The notes under the pieces: generated by a model
What the model was told of the DNA's origin: nothing
The model's input: the letters and a program-made list of their open reading frames with translations, nothing else
The model's database searches: none
DNA from: Sipunculus nudus
Lineage: Eukaryota > Annelida > Sipuncula > Golfingiida > Sipunculidae
Direction of reading: 5' to 3'
DNA length: 64,000 nt
Assembly (NCBI GenBank): GCA_026874595.1
Contig: CM049307.1
Coordinates: 49,877,178 to 49,941,177 of the forward strand
Program-made: the position numbers and the translations under genes
Part shown: in pieces, positions 1-12,632 of the stretch
Position numbering within the stretch: the stretch's first letter is position 1
How the letters are laid out: the number at the start of each line of letters is the position of its first letter

Positions 1-390
1 AATCGATACGATTATTGATGGTGCTGACGAGAATCGATACGATTATAGATGGTGCTGATGAGAATCGATTCGGTTATTGATGGTGCTGACGAGAATCGAT
101 TCGGTTATTGGAGGCCCTGACAAGAACCTATACACGATTATTGATGGCTCTAACAAAAAACTAAACAATAATTGATTCGATACGACGGGAATCAATACAA
201 TCATCAATTGATACGATTATAGATGGCTCTGATAAAAATCGATACGTTTATTGATGGCGCTGACGAGAATCTTTACGATTACAAATGGCTCTGACAAGAA
301 CCTACACGATTATTGGTGGCTCTAATACGACAAGATTCGATACAATCATTAACGGATTGACAATAATTGATACTTTTAACGATGGCTCAA
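1..390. repeat. 31-bp tandem array, truncated by window start
   Basis: About a dozen units of the form AATCGATACGATTATTGATG plus GTGCTGACGAG. The first three units are near-identical and they become more diverged to the right. The array continues beyond the left edge of the window. A 69-codon open frame over 285-494 is a by-product. Confidence 0.85.
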
Positions 391-1940
391 ACTTCCAAAC
401 AAAAATTAAAACGGGGAAAAAACAGTATGTTATTATTCTGTATTGGAACAAAGGTATATATTACATGTCAAAACAAGTACAGTTGAAACATTAATTTTTT
501 TTTCGATTTTGTCTGGCAGACGCAGTGATTCAAGCGAATTTATCCACTTGGCAAACATAAAAAAAATAATCAATAAGATCTGAATCTCCGACAGGTAATC
601 GACAATAACATTTCTCCCGATATTCCAAATATCAAGGGTATTCGATCACCTAACCCGAACAGATAATCTGAGGCGCCGCCTTAAACGCTACATCCAAAAG
701 GACGTGTCCTTAATACTCCTTGCTGATTTAATTGACCCATCAAAGGATGAGGCTGTAAGCTCATATGTCACAGAGAATTCAGTTCCTCGGCAGCACCTGC
801 TGTGGATTAATTACCCCGTGCAGAGTTGAGAAGAGGATCAATGTCATTAAATTTGGGTACAGGTCTTTAATGATATCAGTAGCAAAAGGGAACCAACTGA
901 ACTCGAATGCACAACTCATACAGGCACATGGGGAAAAAAGCAAACGTTGTAATATGCAACTTACAGAAGCATCTAAAGTCGAACTTAATAGGTTTAACAT
1001 AAATAGGTGATCTTCACATTTTAAAGGATAATGATTAATGTTAAGCATAAGTCTTTCTGCTATAAGACATATTACTATTAAAAATTTAGGCCTGAGTAAC
1101 CTATGTATATTGTTTGATTCAATGATATGCACGTTGGCTTAATATGCTTATAGTTCAGCAAGGGTGTGACTTGTATAATATGACGGGCATTGCAGGTGCC
1201 AGTGTATAGAGAATAAATATAAGTAACAGCAGTTTTCTGCTGTTGTGGCGCATTAAGAGAAAAACGTATACCAGTTTAGCGCACATTATTACGAAAATCA
1301 AGTGTTGTGGATTGCGAAAGAGTTTATATATCAGCCAAATAACAAGCATAATGCGGCCATAATATTATTTTGACAGCGTGCCATCTATGGAAAGTTATTT
1401 TCCATCACTGATGTGTCTGATTTCGGCACGCCCTGTCTGGATTTTGACCCGGGCAGCCCACTAAAAGCACAGGCCACGGCCAGAGGGACTTTGAAATAGA
1501 GATTTGCTTGACAACTTGATGCTGATGCTAGACTTCATTTATACATGAAAATTCAGATTTCCATCTGGAAGAGAGCCAGGGATGCTGGGAGGATGCGGCA
1601 AATTGCCTCTGCATCACAAACAACCGCTGACGCTGAGGATGCACATGGCAAATTACATCCTATACTATTACGCTGTATTTTATGGACGCTCCACTCTAAA
1701 TACGAACGGGGTATATATAGCCAGGGTCTGTTTTAACCATGACAGGGATTTGACGCTCCCTGTATATGCCTGCATAGGAAAATGAGCGTGAATTAACTAA
1801 TCACTTGGGTGTCATAAACCCAGAAGAAAGCTCAGGAGTAAATGCATGGTTAAATGACAGGCTGCAGCACCTGTAGTGCATGAATGATATGCATGCTTTG
1901 ATACATGAAGGAGTACTGAAGACTGTGGTAAGCTGTGCAG

Positions 1941-1964
1941 CCCCCCCCCCCCCCCCCCCCCCCC
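1941..1964. repeat. Poly-C tract (24)
   Basis: Uninterrupted run of C. Confidence 0.95.
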
Positions 1965-2146
1965 GCATTTACATATGCATCGGCACCAGCATTTTCCCAT
2001 GAGCATGCGCAGCGAAACTTCCGTAGAAAGATTTGTAAGTGGCACATTCTTTATATAATAAATATGGTAATTAAATATGGGTGTTATTTAGAGTCCATGC
2101 CTAGCGCTGCTCAAGATGTGACAAAACTGTTATGATCTGTAGCCCG

Positions 2147-2148
<2 letters not shown>

Positions 2149-2182
<34 letters not shown>
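2149..2182. repeat. (TC)n microsatellite
   Basis: Uninterrupted TC dinucleotides. Confidence 0.95.
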
Positions 2183-2186
<4 letters not shown>

Positions 2187-2422
2187 ATTCAGAAATGAAC
2201 CTGATATTGTGTTTATAATATCCTTTACTGCGTTTTCACGAAATGTTAAACTCATAGGATGATTTGGCCAATAATTAAGCTCAGAAAAGCAAGTCTGTAA
2301 TGCCAAAATGCATTACGTATCAGTTTTACTGAGCAGGGGAGGCTGCTCAAGGAGCCTATTCTTATATCTGACGTCTTTTTACTGAAGATAATCCCTTTAT
2401 CCGTTAACATAAAATAGGTAAC

Positions 2423-2448
2423 AAAAAAAAAAAAAAAAAAAAAAAAAA
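2423..2448. repeat. Poly-A tract (26)
   Basis: Uninterrupted run of A; no retroposed gene or SINE body is recognisable next to it. Confidence 0.95.
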
Positions 2449-3085
2449 GATCCCACCGCATACAGGCTGTTTGTTTTGTTAACGTCCACGTTTTTTATAA
2501 CATGGGGGGGGCACAAAAATAATCCAACCATATATAACAAGCATATCTGGCGACAAGTCAGACGCATCAGTCAGAGCTTTGCAAAGCGTAGTGACTTTTC
2601 AACTTACCCATCATATATCCAAAAAAAACAGCTTAAAAGGTTACATGCACGAATGCATTGGCGCATGGACCACCGTTGATAACAGCTTTTAGATACAAGC
2701 CCATGTATATACATCTGTCACAGGGGCTTTATAAGAACTTTCTTACAAGGAATTACCTATATATACAGTTCATCGATATGTAAGAAGAGAAATCGCATAA
2801 TTTCTATACATAAAAGGTAAGCAAATGGCTGTCTTTAAGATAGAGGATACAAGCAGAGGGGAAATCAAATTTCCTTGAGTGATTCACTTTGGCAGGGTCA
2901 CTCCGAAATCACTTGGTCAATTCAACGTTCCGTTCAATTATTGTGGAATGTGGAATGAGTTATAGGACAACAGCATACACTTTACTCTTATAAAAAAAAG
3001 GAACGAGAAATCTTGATTAATGGTAGAGTATATGACAAAAGAGTATAATTATATTAATATATGATTATAGTAAGAGAGGGTAAAG

Positions 3086-3087
<2 letters not shown>

Positions 3088-3148
<61 letters not shown>
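3088..3148. repeat. (AT)n microsatellite
   Basis: About 30 AT dinucleotides. Confidence 0.95.
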
Positions 3149-3154
<6 letters not shown>

Positions 3155-6140
3155 TAATATCCCTGGAAGTGCTTGTCAACACCACAGGGTGGTGCCCTTG
3201 CCGGTGTTAAGTGAGAGCTAATGCAAGGGTGTGAAATGTGAGAGATAAACTGGTATATATTCTTATCGTGTATCACACATATATATTTGCATTCTTCACA
3301 GAAGATCAGTTACTGTAAAGGCATCTTAAATTTCAGGTACACACATACTATAGTCCAGGGAAGAGGGACACATTACGTGACCCCCCCCCTTCCGGCCGGG
3401 CTTTTCATACACACAACAGCCTCACACGAACACGCACCCTTTCTGTCTCACATATACATTTACTCACGCACTACAATAGTTAGAAATAACATATTTTATG
3501 TATATTGTTACGGAACCTAATAACAACAGATAACGAAATCGTGACGAGCACAAATTTTGTTACGGAGATAAAAAAAAATCAGATTCTGTAACACTAGGCA
3601 GCGTGAAATGTCTAGGGGAATGAATAAAGATGTCAGTGGTTTTTTTTTTTTTTGTCAACAAAAAATTTTAAGTTATTCTTAGAACAATCCTAACATTACA
3701 ATACACTAAATCAATACAATTACACAGTATAACAATAAAAATGTACAGTACCAGAGTGTCCGGATCCTAGGCTTTAATTTCTGGATACCACCACTGTCAC
3801 AGCTCAACAAGAGTTTTTTTAATACCAATAACCCACGTAAATAGTAATAATCCAAAGGCAAACTGGAGACAGCCCGTAATAAATCTGTATAAAATCCTTT
3901 AAATATCTGACACCACTGCAATTATCGGTAAAGTCCCAAAACTGACGAGAAAGTAAAACTCTTAGCTTGCTGGTATTTTCATTTCTGCCGGCTATAAACA
4001 CAGCCCCTAATTTATAGCCCCGAAAATTCTAGAAATGGAAAATTCCAAAGAACAATACACACGCACATGAACAGACCCGAAACATAAAGAACAAAAGCAC
4101 GCTGTGTCTCTACGCTTCAGTCCCCACACGCGAGCTAGCGCCCAACAAGCGAGGTTCCCATAGCAACGAACTATGACTGCGCTACACGAATCAGAATGTC
4201 AACAGACACATGTGACACTCCTACGCACAATAAAACAGATACCTGTAACAATATTGGCAAGCTTTAGCAGTTACCAATTAATGAGCTGGACGCTTATTGA
4301 TTGTTTATGTGCTTTCTATGGGTTATGTGTTTAATTTATTTATATGCGCTAGGAAGTATAGCCCGCTAGTATTGACTTGCCGAAAATAACCCTATCCTTG
4401 CATACGCAAAAACACACAAACCTTTACTTTTATTGTTTAAGGGACACAAAAAACACATCAGAGAGCGAGCGAGGCACAGGATATGTTAGCTTGCTGTTTC
4501 ACGATACACATACACGTATATATATTAAACTTTACGTTAACATTAATTTATCTCTGGCAGCATTCATTCAAGTTGATTAACAACTTTAATTATCAGACTG
4601 ATATATGTTGATAGAGAATCCATTGACCTTGCAAGATATCACTGATTTATGATATACACCATTAACAAACGAGCCCATGTTGCATCAAGGGCACTTTTTG
4701 TCCAATATCAGAGGCAAAAATAGCATATTTATAATGAACGACATAAGATATAAATCACCAGAAGAGTCCAATCACAGTGTGTTTGTGTCAAAACAGATCC
4801 GTAAATGATATATTAAAGCCCCCTGGTTATCTTATGTATATTATGAGAGGACATGCAGGTGAGTTGACAGCTGCCAATAAAATGTGAAGCACTTTAATGC
4901 CATAACTTGTCCAGAGTCCAATTATAACAGGCGTAAATTGTTCGTCCTTTCCCATAAATCATCTCAACAAAATTATGCTTCAGGGTTTATCTCAGTTAAC
5001 TCAAAAAGCAAATTTTATTAATATCTATGGGAGCGGCATTTACCTAGCTGGTGCTAGTGATAGTTCTATACCATTCCATCCACCAATCAATTCATGCAGT
5101 TATTGTTGGTACAGTATATAGTGAAAGATGTAAAAAGATACACTGCATGGTAATTTCCATTATGAACAGACCTGAAGGATATATTGATACATATCCACGA
5201 CCGATCCCGTAGCTTAAGATATATTTTCTTATAATTTCTACTGATGATATATAAACACCTCAAACTGAATATTCACAGGCAGACTAATGGAAGTACCTGC
5301 TGTTATTTCGCCCTGTTTTTTTTTTGCAAAGACTCTCCTAATTTAAGGTTACGTGTTCCTATTTGTTTACATGACCTGAAGGAGAGTAGTAAATTGTTTG
5401 GCCTGCTCTGGTTGGCTCTAGCCGTTATGGCAAGAGGCCTTAAAAGAAACCTATTGTTTGATTTTTATGTACAGCTTAGCATAATCTCACACAAAATAAA
5501 TGGTATATCAGTCAAATATTTTTTATACCTGTGGCCAATCAAAAACATGATATCCAAATGATTATTTGGAACTGCTTGGAGGGTTAATTTTGGCCTCAAT
5601 GCATTCGGTCCAGGATGGCGAGAAAATGAGATACAGAAGCCCTGATTTTTTTGCCTTGTTTGACTGTAGAAACAACATATTCACAGGTAAAAAATTAATA
5701 CCAGAATTTATTTTGAAAATTATTTAAAAGAGGCTCAAATTTCAGTTATGTTGTTATATAGAAAAAATAAATACAACCATGTGTCCATCAGATCTTTAAT
5801 TATGTGGGCCAGGACCATCGACAGACGAGCCAGATCGGTAAAAGGGCTCCAATATATATAACCGCTACATATATTATGGCTACATATACATTTGCAATAA
5901 AATGTGTATTCTCACACGCTATTAGTTCATTCTAGCTTAATCCAAATTCACCTGTGTTATACCTTGTTATATAGTTTGTGAGTATAAACACAGTTCACGT
6001 GTATTGTTTACCAACTGATCATGAGAGACCAGTGCTTCGACCTTGGCCTTTGAAAACAAAAAAAATATTAAAGATGCAACACGGAGGAAACACAGCTTTG
6101 AAGCTTAAAATTCTTGCCAGGTGAACAGGGCGATACGGCT

Positions 6141-6153
6141 ACACTAGGTGGCG
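6141..6153 (+). promoter_or_regulatory. CTCF-like motif (weak)
   Basis: ACACTAGGTGGCG shares 13 bases with the site at 17229-17244 and resembles the animal CTCF core (CCACYAGRKGGCRC). Single-motif evidence only. Confidence 0.25.
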
Positions 6154-6935
6154 TGCGTGCTATGTTTACGTTTTTGTGCCACTGATCGTGCCCGATGCAA
6201 CATTATTTCCACTTCTGTACAAGAATAAACAAACCATTTTAGAATGGAATATTGGCAGAAACAATCATACCCTAAGGAGACAACACTATGTTTCATGTGT
6301 ATATTTAGCCCTCTTGGTATGTGAATACGTCATTAAAATCCTTTATAGTTTAGACAAATCGGTCAGTACATGAGCTGTGTGTGATGCAGGTGCTCCCGCA
6401 GTGCCCTCCTCGTATTTATCAACCAGGCTGTGTTTATTAACAGAATTCCACGGAGCAAAATGAGGAAACCACCAACATAAACATACAACATTCCTTGAAA
6501 TGAATCAGCCTGGTCCAGATCTGAGATTGGGCGTACATTTAATTTTTATACTGTGGATTTAGGATTTCTGTTTGAACTTTTTAGGTGTGTGTATAGCTCT
6601 CAAATGGCTTTGTCAATTAACACCTGCTTTTTACAGTGCTTCGCGGAAACATTTTGATTGAGTTTTCTTGTAAGTTGCTTCCCTGTGCACCGGGGTTATA
6701 AAACCGACTGTTTCCTTTAAACACAGGTGTTTAAGGAATTCCCACTTGCGTAGAAGCTTCACACAAAAGAAAGTCTTAACTTTCTAATGCTTTGTGTAAA
6801 GCTGTAAGTACAATAGACAATATTTGGAAAAGTATATAGTTATCGAAACACTGCTGTGCCTAATTATTTTGCTGAAATTGTTTTCTTTGTTAAATATTTT
6901 AATTTGCAAAATCTTAAGCCATCCCTGCGTAGAAT

Positions 6936-6937
<2 letters not shown>

Positions 6938-7032
<95 letters not shown>
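6938..7032. repeat. Compound (CT)n(AT)n(GT)n microsatellite
   Basis: CT to 6966, AT to about 7010, then GT to 7032. Open frames on both strands here are repeat by-products. Confidence 0.95.
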
Positions 7033-7284
7033 ATTATATATATATTATACAGATTCGGGACAGTGAAACTTTCTTTAAAAAGACTTTCGTGTATAATAGC
7101 CATTTATACTGCATTGCCGCATTTGCATCTTAAGAGCGTTATCCATGCCTGTATAGCATGGAAGACAAAAATATTGATATATACTTTTAACTTATATACA
7201 TTAGCTCAACGTTCTATATGGTTCTCGTCAAAATGTTGATTTATGTAAACATTTTACATTAATACAATAAATGATATACAATGC

Positions 7285-7385
7285 TTACTTTACTGTACGG
7301 TGATTTTGCGAAAATGAAGCCCTCGCGAAATACTGCACGGAAAAAGGAAAATCGCGAAAATTTTTTTTCTCGAGAATATGAATCC
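7285..7385. repeat. CGCGAAA-rich repeat fragment
   Basis: Contains TTTTGCGAAAATG, CCTCGCGAAA and ATCGCGAAAATTT followed by 'gaatatgaa'. Similar wording occurs at 41745-42080, suggesting two members of one dispersed family. Limits are uncertain. Confidence 0.35.
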
Positions 7386-8978
7386 AACCAAAGTATATAC
7401 ATATATGCTTTATGCTGCTGCATGTCCTTCGAGTCAGACGCTAAAGTTTGTGGGTGTGTCATCAGTTTACCTGACCTTCAGGCTGCTTATACTGCAGGGC
7501 TGGTCTTCCCCTGTCTGCTGTCCAGCTGTTCTAGTATCTCGTTACCTAGTTATTAAACTGCCATGTTTATAACCTGCTGAAATAAGATATCTATATTTAG
7601 TAGTCAATGACCTTTAAGGTACGAATTTGATCCATATGATCCAGTAAATTTTGAGGCTTTATGCGGATTAAACTTCTACTATAACCGACATACAAAAGTA
7701 TATTGTTTGTAACTATAAACATTATGAAACATCAACGGCTGAAAAAATCTATAGAAAAAATCAAGCTTATGTCTTTTTTACAGAAACAAGAACCTGAGCC
7801 TTTTTTGTCCAAACGTCCGGTTTTATCTTTAGTGGAATTCTAATAAAACCGAGTGGTTATCCTATATACTAGCGGTACACCCATAATTTCGACATGCGAC
7901 ATGTGACATCCGGGTTGAGTGTGTATACGCCACCACGAACGATTTAGAGAAACTCGAAAAATAAACCTGTAAGGTTTAGATAATCGCACGGGGATGCGAC
8001 AAGAAAGAGACAGCGAGAATCCTTCTGCGCAGAGAGTTTGTATTCCATCCTTGGCGTCATTACGCGTGACACATTACCTGCATATACGACACAGCTCAGT
8101 TTGATACCAGTCGTGGCGGAGGTTGTGGTCTTTGACTACCTTTTGAATGATGCTATTTTGATGCTTTCTTTTAAGATAACATAAATTATACAAGGATGAA
8201 ATTAAACTCCTCCTCTCGCAACTTATACAGATGGGCCTGCGTTTTAGGTGACCACATGCTGTTTATGAGCAAGCGGGATTTAAATGCCTCAGCCGTATAT
8301 ATATAGTGTTACAGTCCTAACAATGGGTTTAACTTTGTATACTTGTAAGATAAATAGGGAGGGCTGGTTGTAAAAAGTAGTCATTACGACCAACGTAACG
8401 TTATCTGATCTGGTCGTGATTCGGTACCGCGTGCCACACGCAAGTCACTAACGAGTGTCAAAACAAACCTGTGTGGCTTTAAAAATCCAGAATACAGGCA
8501 CGTGGTAGTAACATTAAACCCGTGGCACAGCGTACTAGTAAACAGGAGAGTTGTCATGGGTCAACTTTGCTTAAACTCCAGTACATTCTAACCCGAATTA
8601 TGACGCCGCCACGTGTGCGTATAGAATGGCAATCCCTGCCCAAAGCCTAACGATGTCATATGCAATGATGTGCAGTGCTTTAGAAAAAGCATCGTTATAA
8701 TATACATAATCATCCATACGTATGGTATGATTAATATTGAATGAAACATGTAATCCAAACGTTTTCATTTTATAACCTGCGATTATGTATTCAGTGAAAT
8801 GCACACTATGCTAGTATTTTAGGAGGCAGTTAATTCCCAGTCTTCCCAATGCATGAAATTGACAATTATCATATGTTGGTTTTGTTTTGAAGATGTTTAT
8901 GCACGTGCGCTTTGGAATACTGCCAACAAGGAACTCATAAATGTGAGTCGCATCCTACTCAGATCAAACTCTGCGCAC

Positions 8979-8981
<3 letters not shown>

Positions 8982-9029
<48 letters not shown>
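8982..9029. repeat. (AT)n microsatellite
   Basis: Uninterrupted AT dinucleotides. Confidence 0.95.
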
Positions 9030-9034
<5 letters not shown>

Positions 9035-11674
9035 CGGTATATATATAGTCTAGTTTCCCTAGCTGGCTTAAAAATACGCTTTAATCTCCAAAGTGTACTT
9101 TCCAATAATTATCGATTACAATCTTCATATAAAGGCACACACATTGGTCTTGTATCTTCATGACTGAGCTAGGGTATATAGATGTCTCATAACAAATTTT
9201 AAAATGCATGGAACACCCCTTTTGCATTAACAGCAATCAACAACTAGCTTAATTATATACAATCGATAAAAAACTGTATTTTAACTGGTTATAAGTTTAA
9301 CCATACTAAAACCAATTTATATTTAATTGTGGCAGCAGTAGAAAAGAACATATTTTAATTACGGATAACTTATGCTAAATATGGTGTAGTCATTAAGCCA
9401 GAGAACCCGTGCAGTTAAAAAAAATCTGTCCGGGCAAGTATGACGAGATCCAGCAAGTGGTCCAAACACGTCATGTTGATGAGAGTTTTTTATTATGTTG
9501 CTATCATGTTACATATTTTCATATCAGCTTATCGATATAAGTGTGATTGTAAATTTAAACCGCCACTGACATTTTTATTATCTCTTGATTTCACGATCTT
9601 TGACATGCATGAGAACACAGTTCAAAAGACAGGGTGATTTCCCAAAGATTTCCTAACTATCGAGTATAGAAAACAGGTAATGAAAAAGCTAAGTTTGCTC
9701 TCGATCACTCGTTGTATGGGTTGAAGACATGCGCGATACTGCTCGGGTGCAGGCCCTCGCCACAGAGTGAGCGTGGGTGCTGCTGCTCTTCTGGCTCGTA
9801 TGACTTCTCTCTTGTCTCCGATTCGTGGAGCTGGAACTACGTTGGATCGTGTCTCTTGGATACTTTTGCGCTATACTTTGTGTAGCATCTACAAACATTA
9901 TAGCTCAGGCAATCTCACCTCTAACATCTCTAACCTAAATCCTCCTCAAATATGGTCACAATAAACTTAAAAAATGTCTCAACCTTCCACTTTTTCGTGG
10001 CTGAGGAAGCTGGCTGGTCCCGTTCTCAGCAAGTGTCAACAGTACAGCTCAGGCGCGTTCTTCCCTTCTTTACCTATACGTATAGATAACAATGGCCGCG
10101 CTGATAAAACCTGGAACTAATAATGATTAAATTTCAAGATAGAAAAATTTAAAACACGAAAAGTTATACCATAACCCTATCCATGTATATAATTTTCTTC
10201 CCTACAGATTGATACATGGCCCATTGACAGAATGATTTACTAGTGTTGGTGTACATACTTCTACGGTGTATTTGTCGCAGGTATACGCGTGTACTTAACG
10301 GCTTAGCTCAATAAGTTGTGACCTATGAAATAATGAAATTCTATTTCAATCACAGTATTGTAAAAAAAGCAAAACACATAACAAAATATATACAAATACA
10401 TGCATGATATGGTTTAGAAGCAGCTTTTGGTGTTTTATTGTTGAATTATTATATATATATATATATATACGTCTTTATATATTGATATTATTACCTTCGT
10501 CAACCAGGTAATGTTTTCACCTTCGTTTGTTTGACGTTTATTTATTTGTTTTAAGTGTTTGAGTCAGTATAGGATGTATTTTGCTTTGGCGGAGGAATGC
10601 ACTCCATTGAGCATTTCTATTATCAGTCACACGCATTTTTTTTTATAAAAACGTTATATAGATGTGTTATTATGTAACACCAGGTGCGTGGTTCATTAGC
10701 AATGACCGGTTAACCCCAGGGGAGAGAAACAAGCTTCTGTCCCAGATATACCAGCAAGCCGGGCACCGCTCCGCTCTGCGCATGCGCTTTGCTGTATATG
10801 TATGTGGCTGGAAGATGATGCAACTGGCGCATGGGTCAGCAAAACCCAGCAGTTCACAAAAAAGGGGACTGTAAAGGGAGTAGTACCTGTGATAGATGGG
10901 ATAACTGGGCTACCCGTAGTTTATAAGTTTCCCGAGTTAATCGGGTTCATTTATATATCATTATGTAGCCTGAAGTATAGATCAAACTTGTGGTTATTTA
11001 AGGATAGCGTTTTGTATTATTTAAGTATTAAAGTTATATGAAATAGTCAATTAATTTCTTATCTTTAACATCTATTTACCCATTTGCTAGGGTATCGAAC
11101 CAATATGTTAGTGTTAGTCATACTGAAGTGAGTTACTTTTTAGATAAGTTATTCGTGATTAAAGCTTAGACCGGAAACACAGATCTGACGGTCACCGAGA
11201 CCATACACAATGCACACAAGTAAGCCCTCATGCTATGACTGTTTCGTTTAGGTTCGCAGCCTCTTGGCGGTCAGCTATAAACAGGTCCAGCAGATCTGGT
11301 GAAGGAACCTATATGGCTTAGTAATTTAGTGATATTGATTAGTACTGTCGTAATTTTGGTGAACTCAACAACTTGGTATATCATAAGAAGGTTTTAGGAA
11401 CTGTATTTTGTACCAATGTGTCATTCTACGAATACAAACATATTTCTACAGAACGGATTTTCTTCATGATTGTGTGCTTTCACAATGAAGTTTATGTATA
11501 TATGTGAATGTATCCCAAACCGCACATCATATATGCATATATATTGGGTAAAAAAGTCAAATGTGTATATATACATGTACTGCCCTCTCATATATAAAAG
11601 ATTTGTGATTATGTATACGTAATTATATCACATGTCAATATAAGTATGATTATTGATCAAGACACTGTTCTGTG

Positions 11675-11765
11675 GTGAGGCAGCGTAGTTACGATGGGAT
11701 TCGTACCCTTGACCTTGCATGTTAAGAGTAATCTCACTTAAGAACTATACTCAATACCACCTCCC
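11675..11765 (-). repeat. tRNA-derived SINE head (degenerate)
   Basis: On the minus strand there is a B-box-like GGGTACGAATCCC (11696-11708), preceded about 30-40 bases upstream by an A-box-like stretch (AGTATAGTTCTTAAGTG). Spacing suits a tRNA-type internal promoter, but no full cloverleaf forms by eye, so a SINE or tRNA pseudogene is more likely than a working tRNA. Confidence 0.4.
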
Positions 11766-12131
11766 ACGATGGCCTGGAGTGACTGCTGAGTGGACTTGAA
11801 GACAACTAATTAAACGGTTTTTCATGGATATGACATAACTTTGGTATAACGTTTGTGTATTTGTATAATGTTATGAAATGTAAACTGTAAAGTATTAAAA
11901 CGCTCTCAGTGCAAGCGCAATCATACACACTTTTTTTACATTTATGGGGTTTCGATTTGACTCTTTTTGTCTCAGGCATGCATGTTCAACATGGTCAAAT
12001 TGATCAAACTACGCCTGTTATATAGTAGTACAGTCCCAATGAACAACCTGTATACAACGAGATTATATATATCAGACAAGATTCATGCAGCAATTCCGCG
12101 AAAGCATTGTGAATCCAACCAAGAAGGTTTA

Positions 12132-12132
<1 letters not shown>

Positions 12133-12163
<31 letters not shown>
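12133..12163. repeat. Compound (CA)n(TA)n microsatellite
   Basis: CA run followed directly by TA run. Confidence 0.9.
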
Positions 12164-12164
<1 letters not shown>

Positions 12165-12537
12165 ATATAGTTGACCAACTGATGCCTATATTGTCTTTTT
12201 GATTCCACTGACATGCATATTTCCCATTATTGCCTATATAGATCACATAGTTGCTGACAGATAGCGCTGCAACAGCCCCTTCGCGAAAAATGTCAACTTT
12301 TATTTCACAATTTGAGCACCTGCACCTGGCGTCGTTACTAACAGTTCAAGACTAACAGCGGACATTTTTGAGGATGTTCCACATGCAGTGGAATTGCGTT
12401 ACTGAAGCCTAGTAGTACCACCGTCAGTTACAAAAAAAGATGGATGAATTCAGTTGTTCAATTAACTAACCAATAAAATTACCTAAAGAGCATGAATCCC
12501 TGCCCCCAACCCCCTCTCCCCAATATCAAATGCATCT

Positions 12538-12543
<6 letters not shown>

Positions 12544-12600
<57 letters not shown>

Positions 12601-12632
12601 CATCTAATATATATATAGAGAGAGAGCGAGAG
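12544..12632. repeat. (AT)n with trailing AT and GA runs
   Basis: AT to 12599, then a second short AT run and GAGAGAGAGCGAGAGA. Confidence 0.9.

Larger units (their letters stand above)
391..3087. other. Intergenic, no gene seen
   Basis: AT-rich sequence with a C run (1941-1964), TC run (2149-2182) and A run (2423-2448). Open frames here are short, overlap on both strands and show no domain or splice context. Confidence 0.7.

Noticed and set aside
2423-2448. Poly-A tract as the tail of a retroposed gene copy
   Set aside because: No target duplication, no AATAAA in the right place and no recognisable coding sequence on either side.
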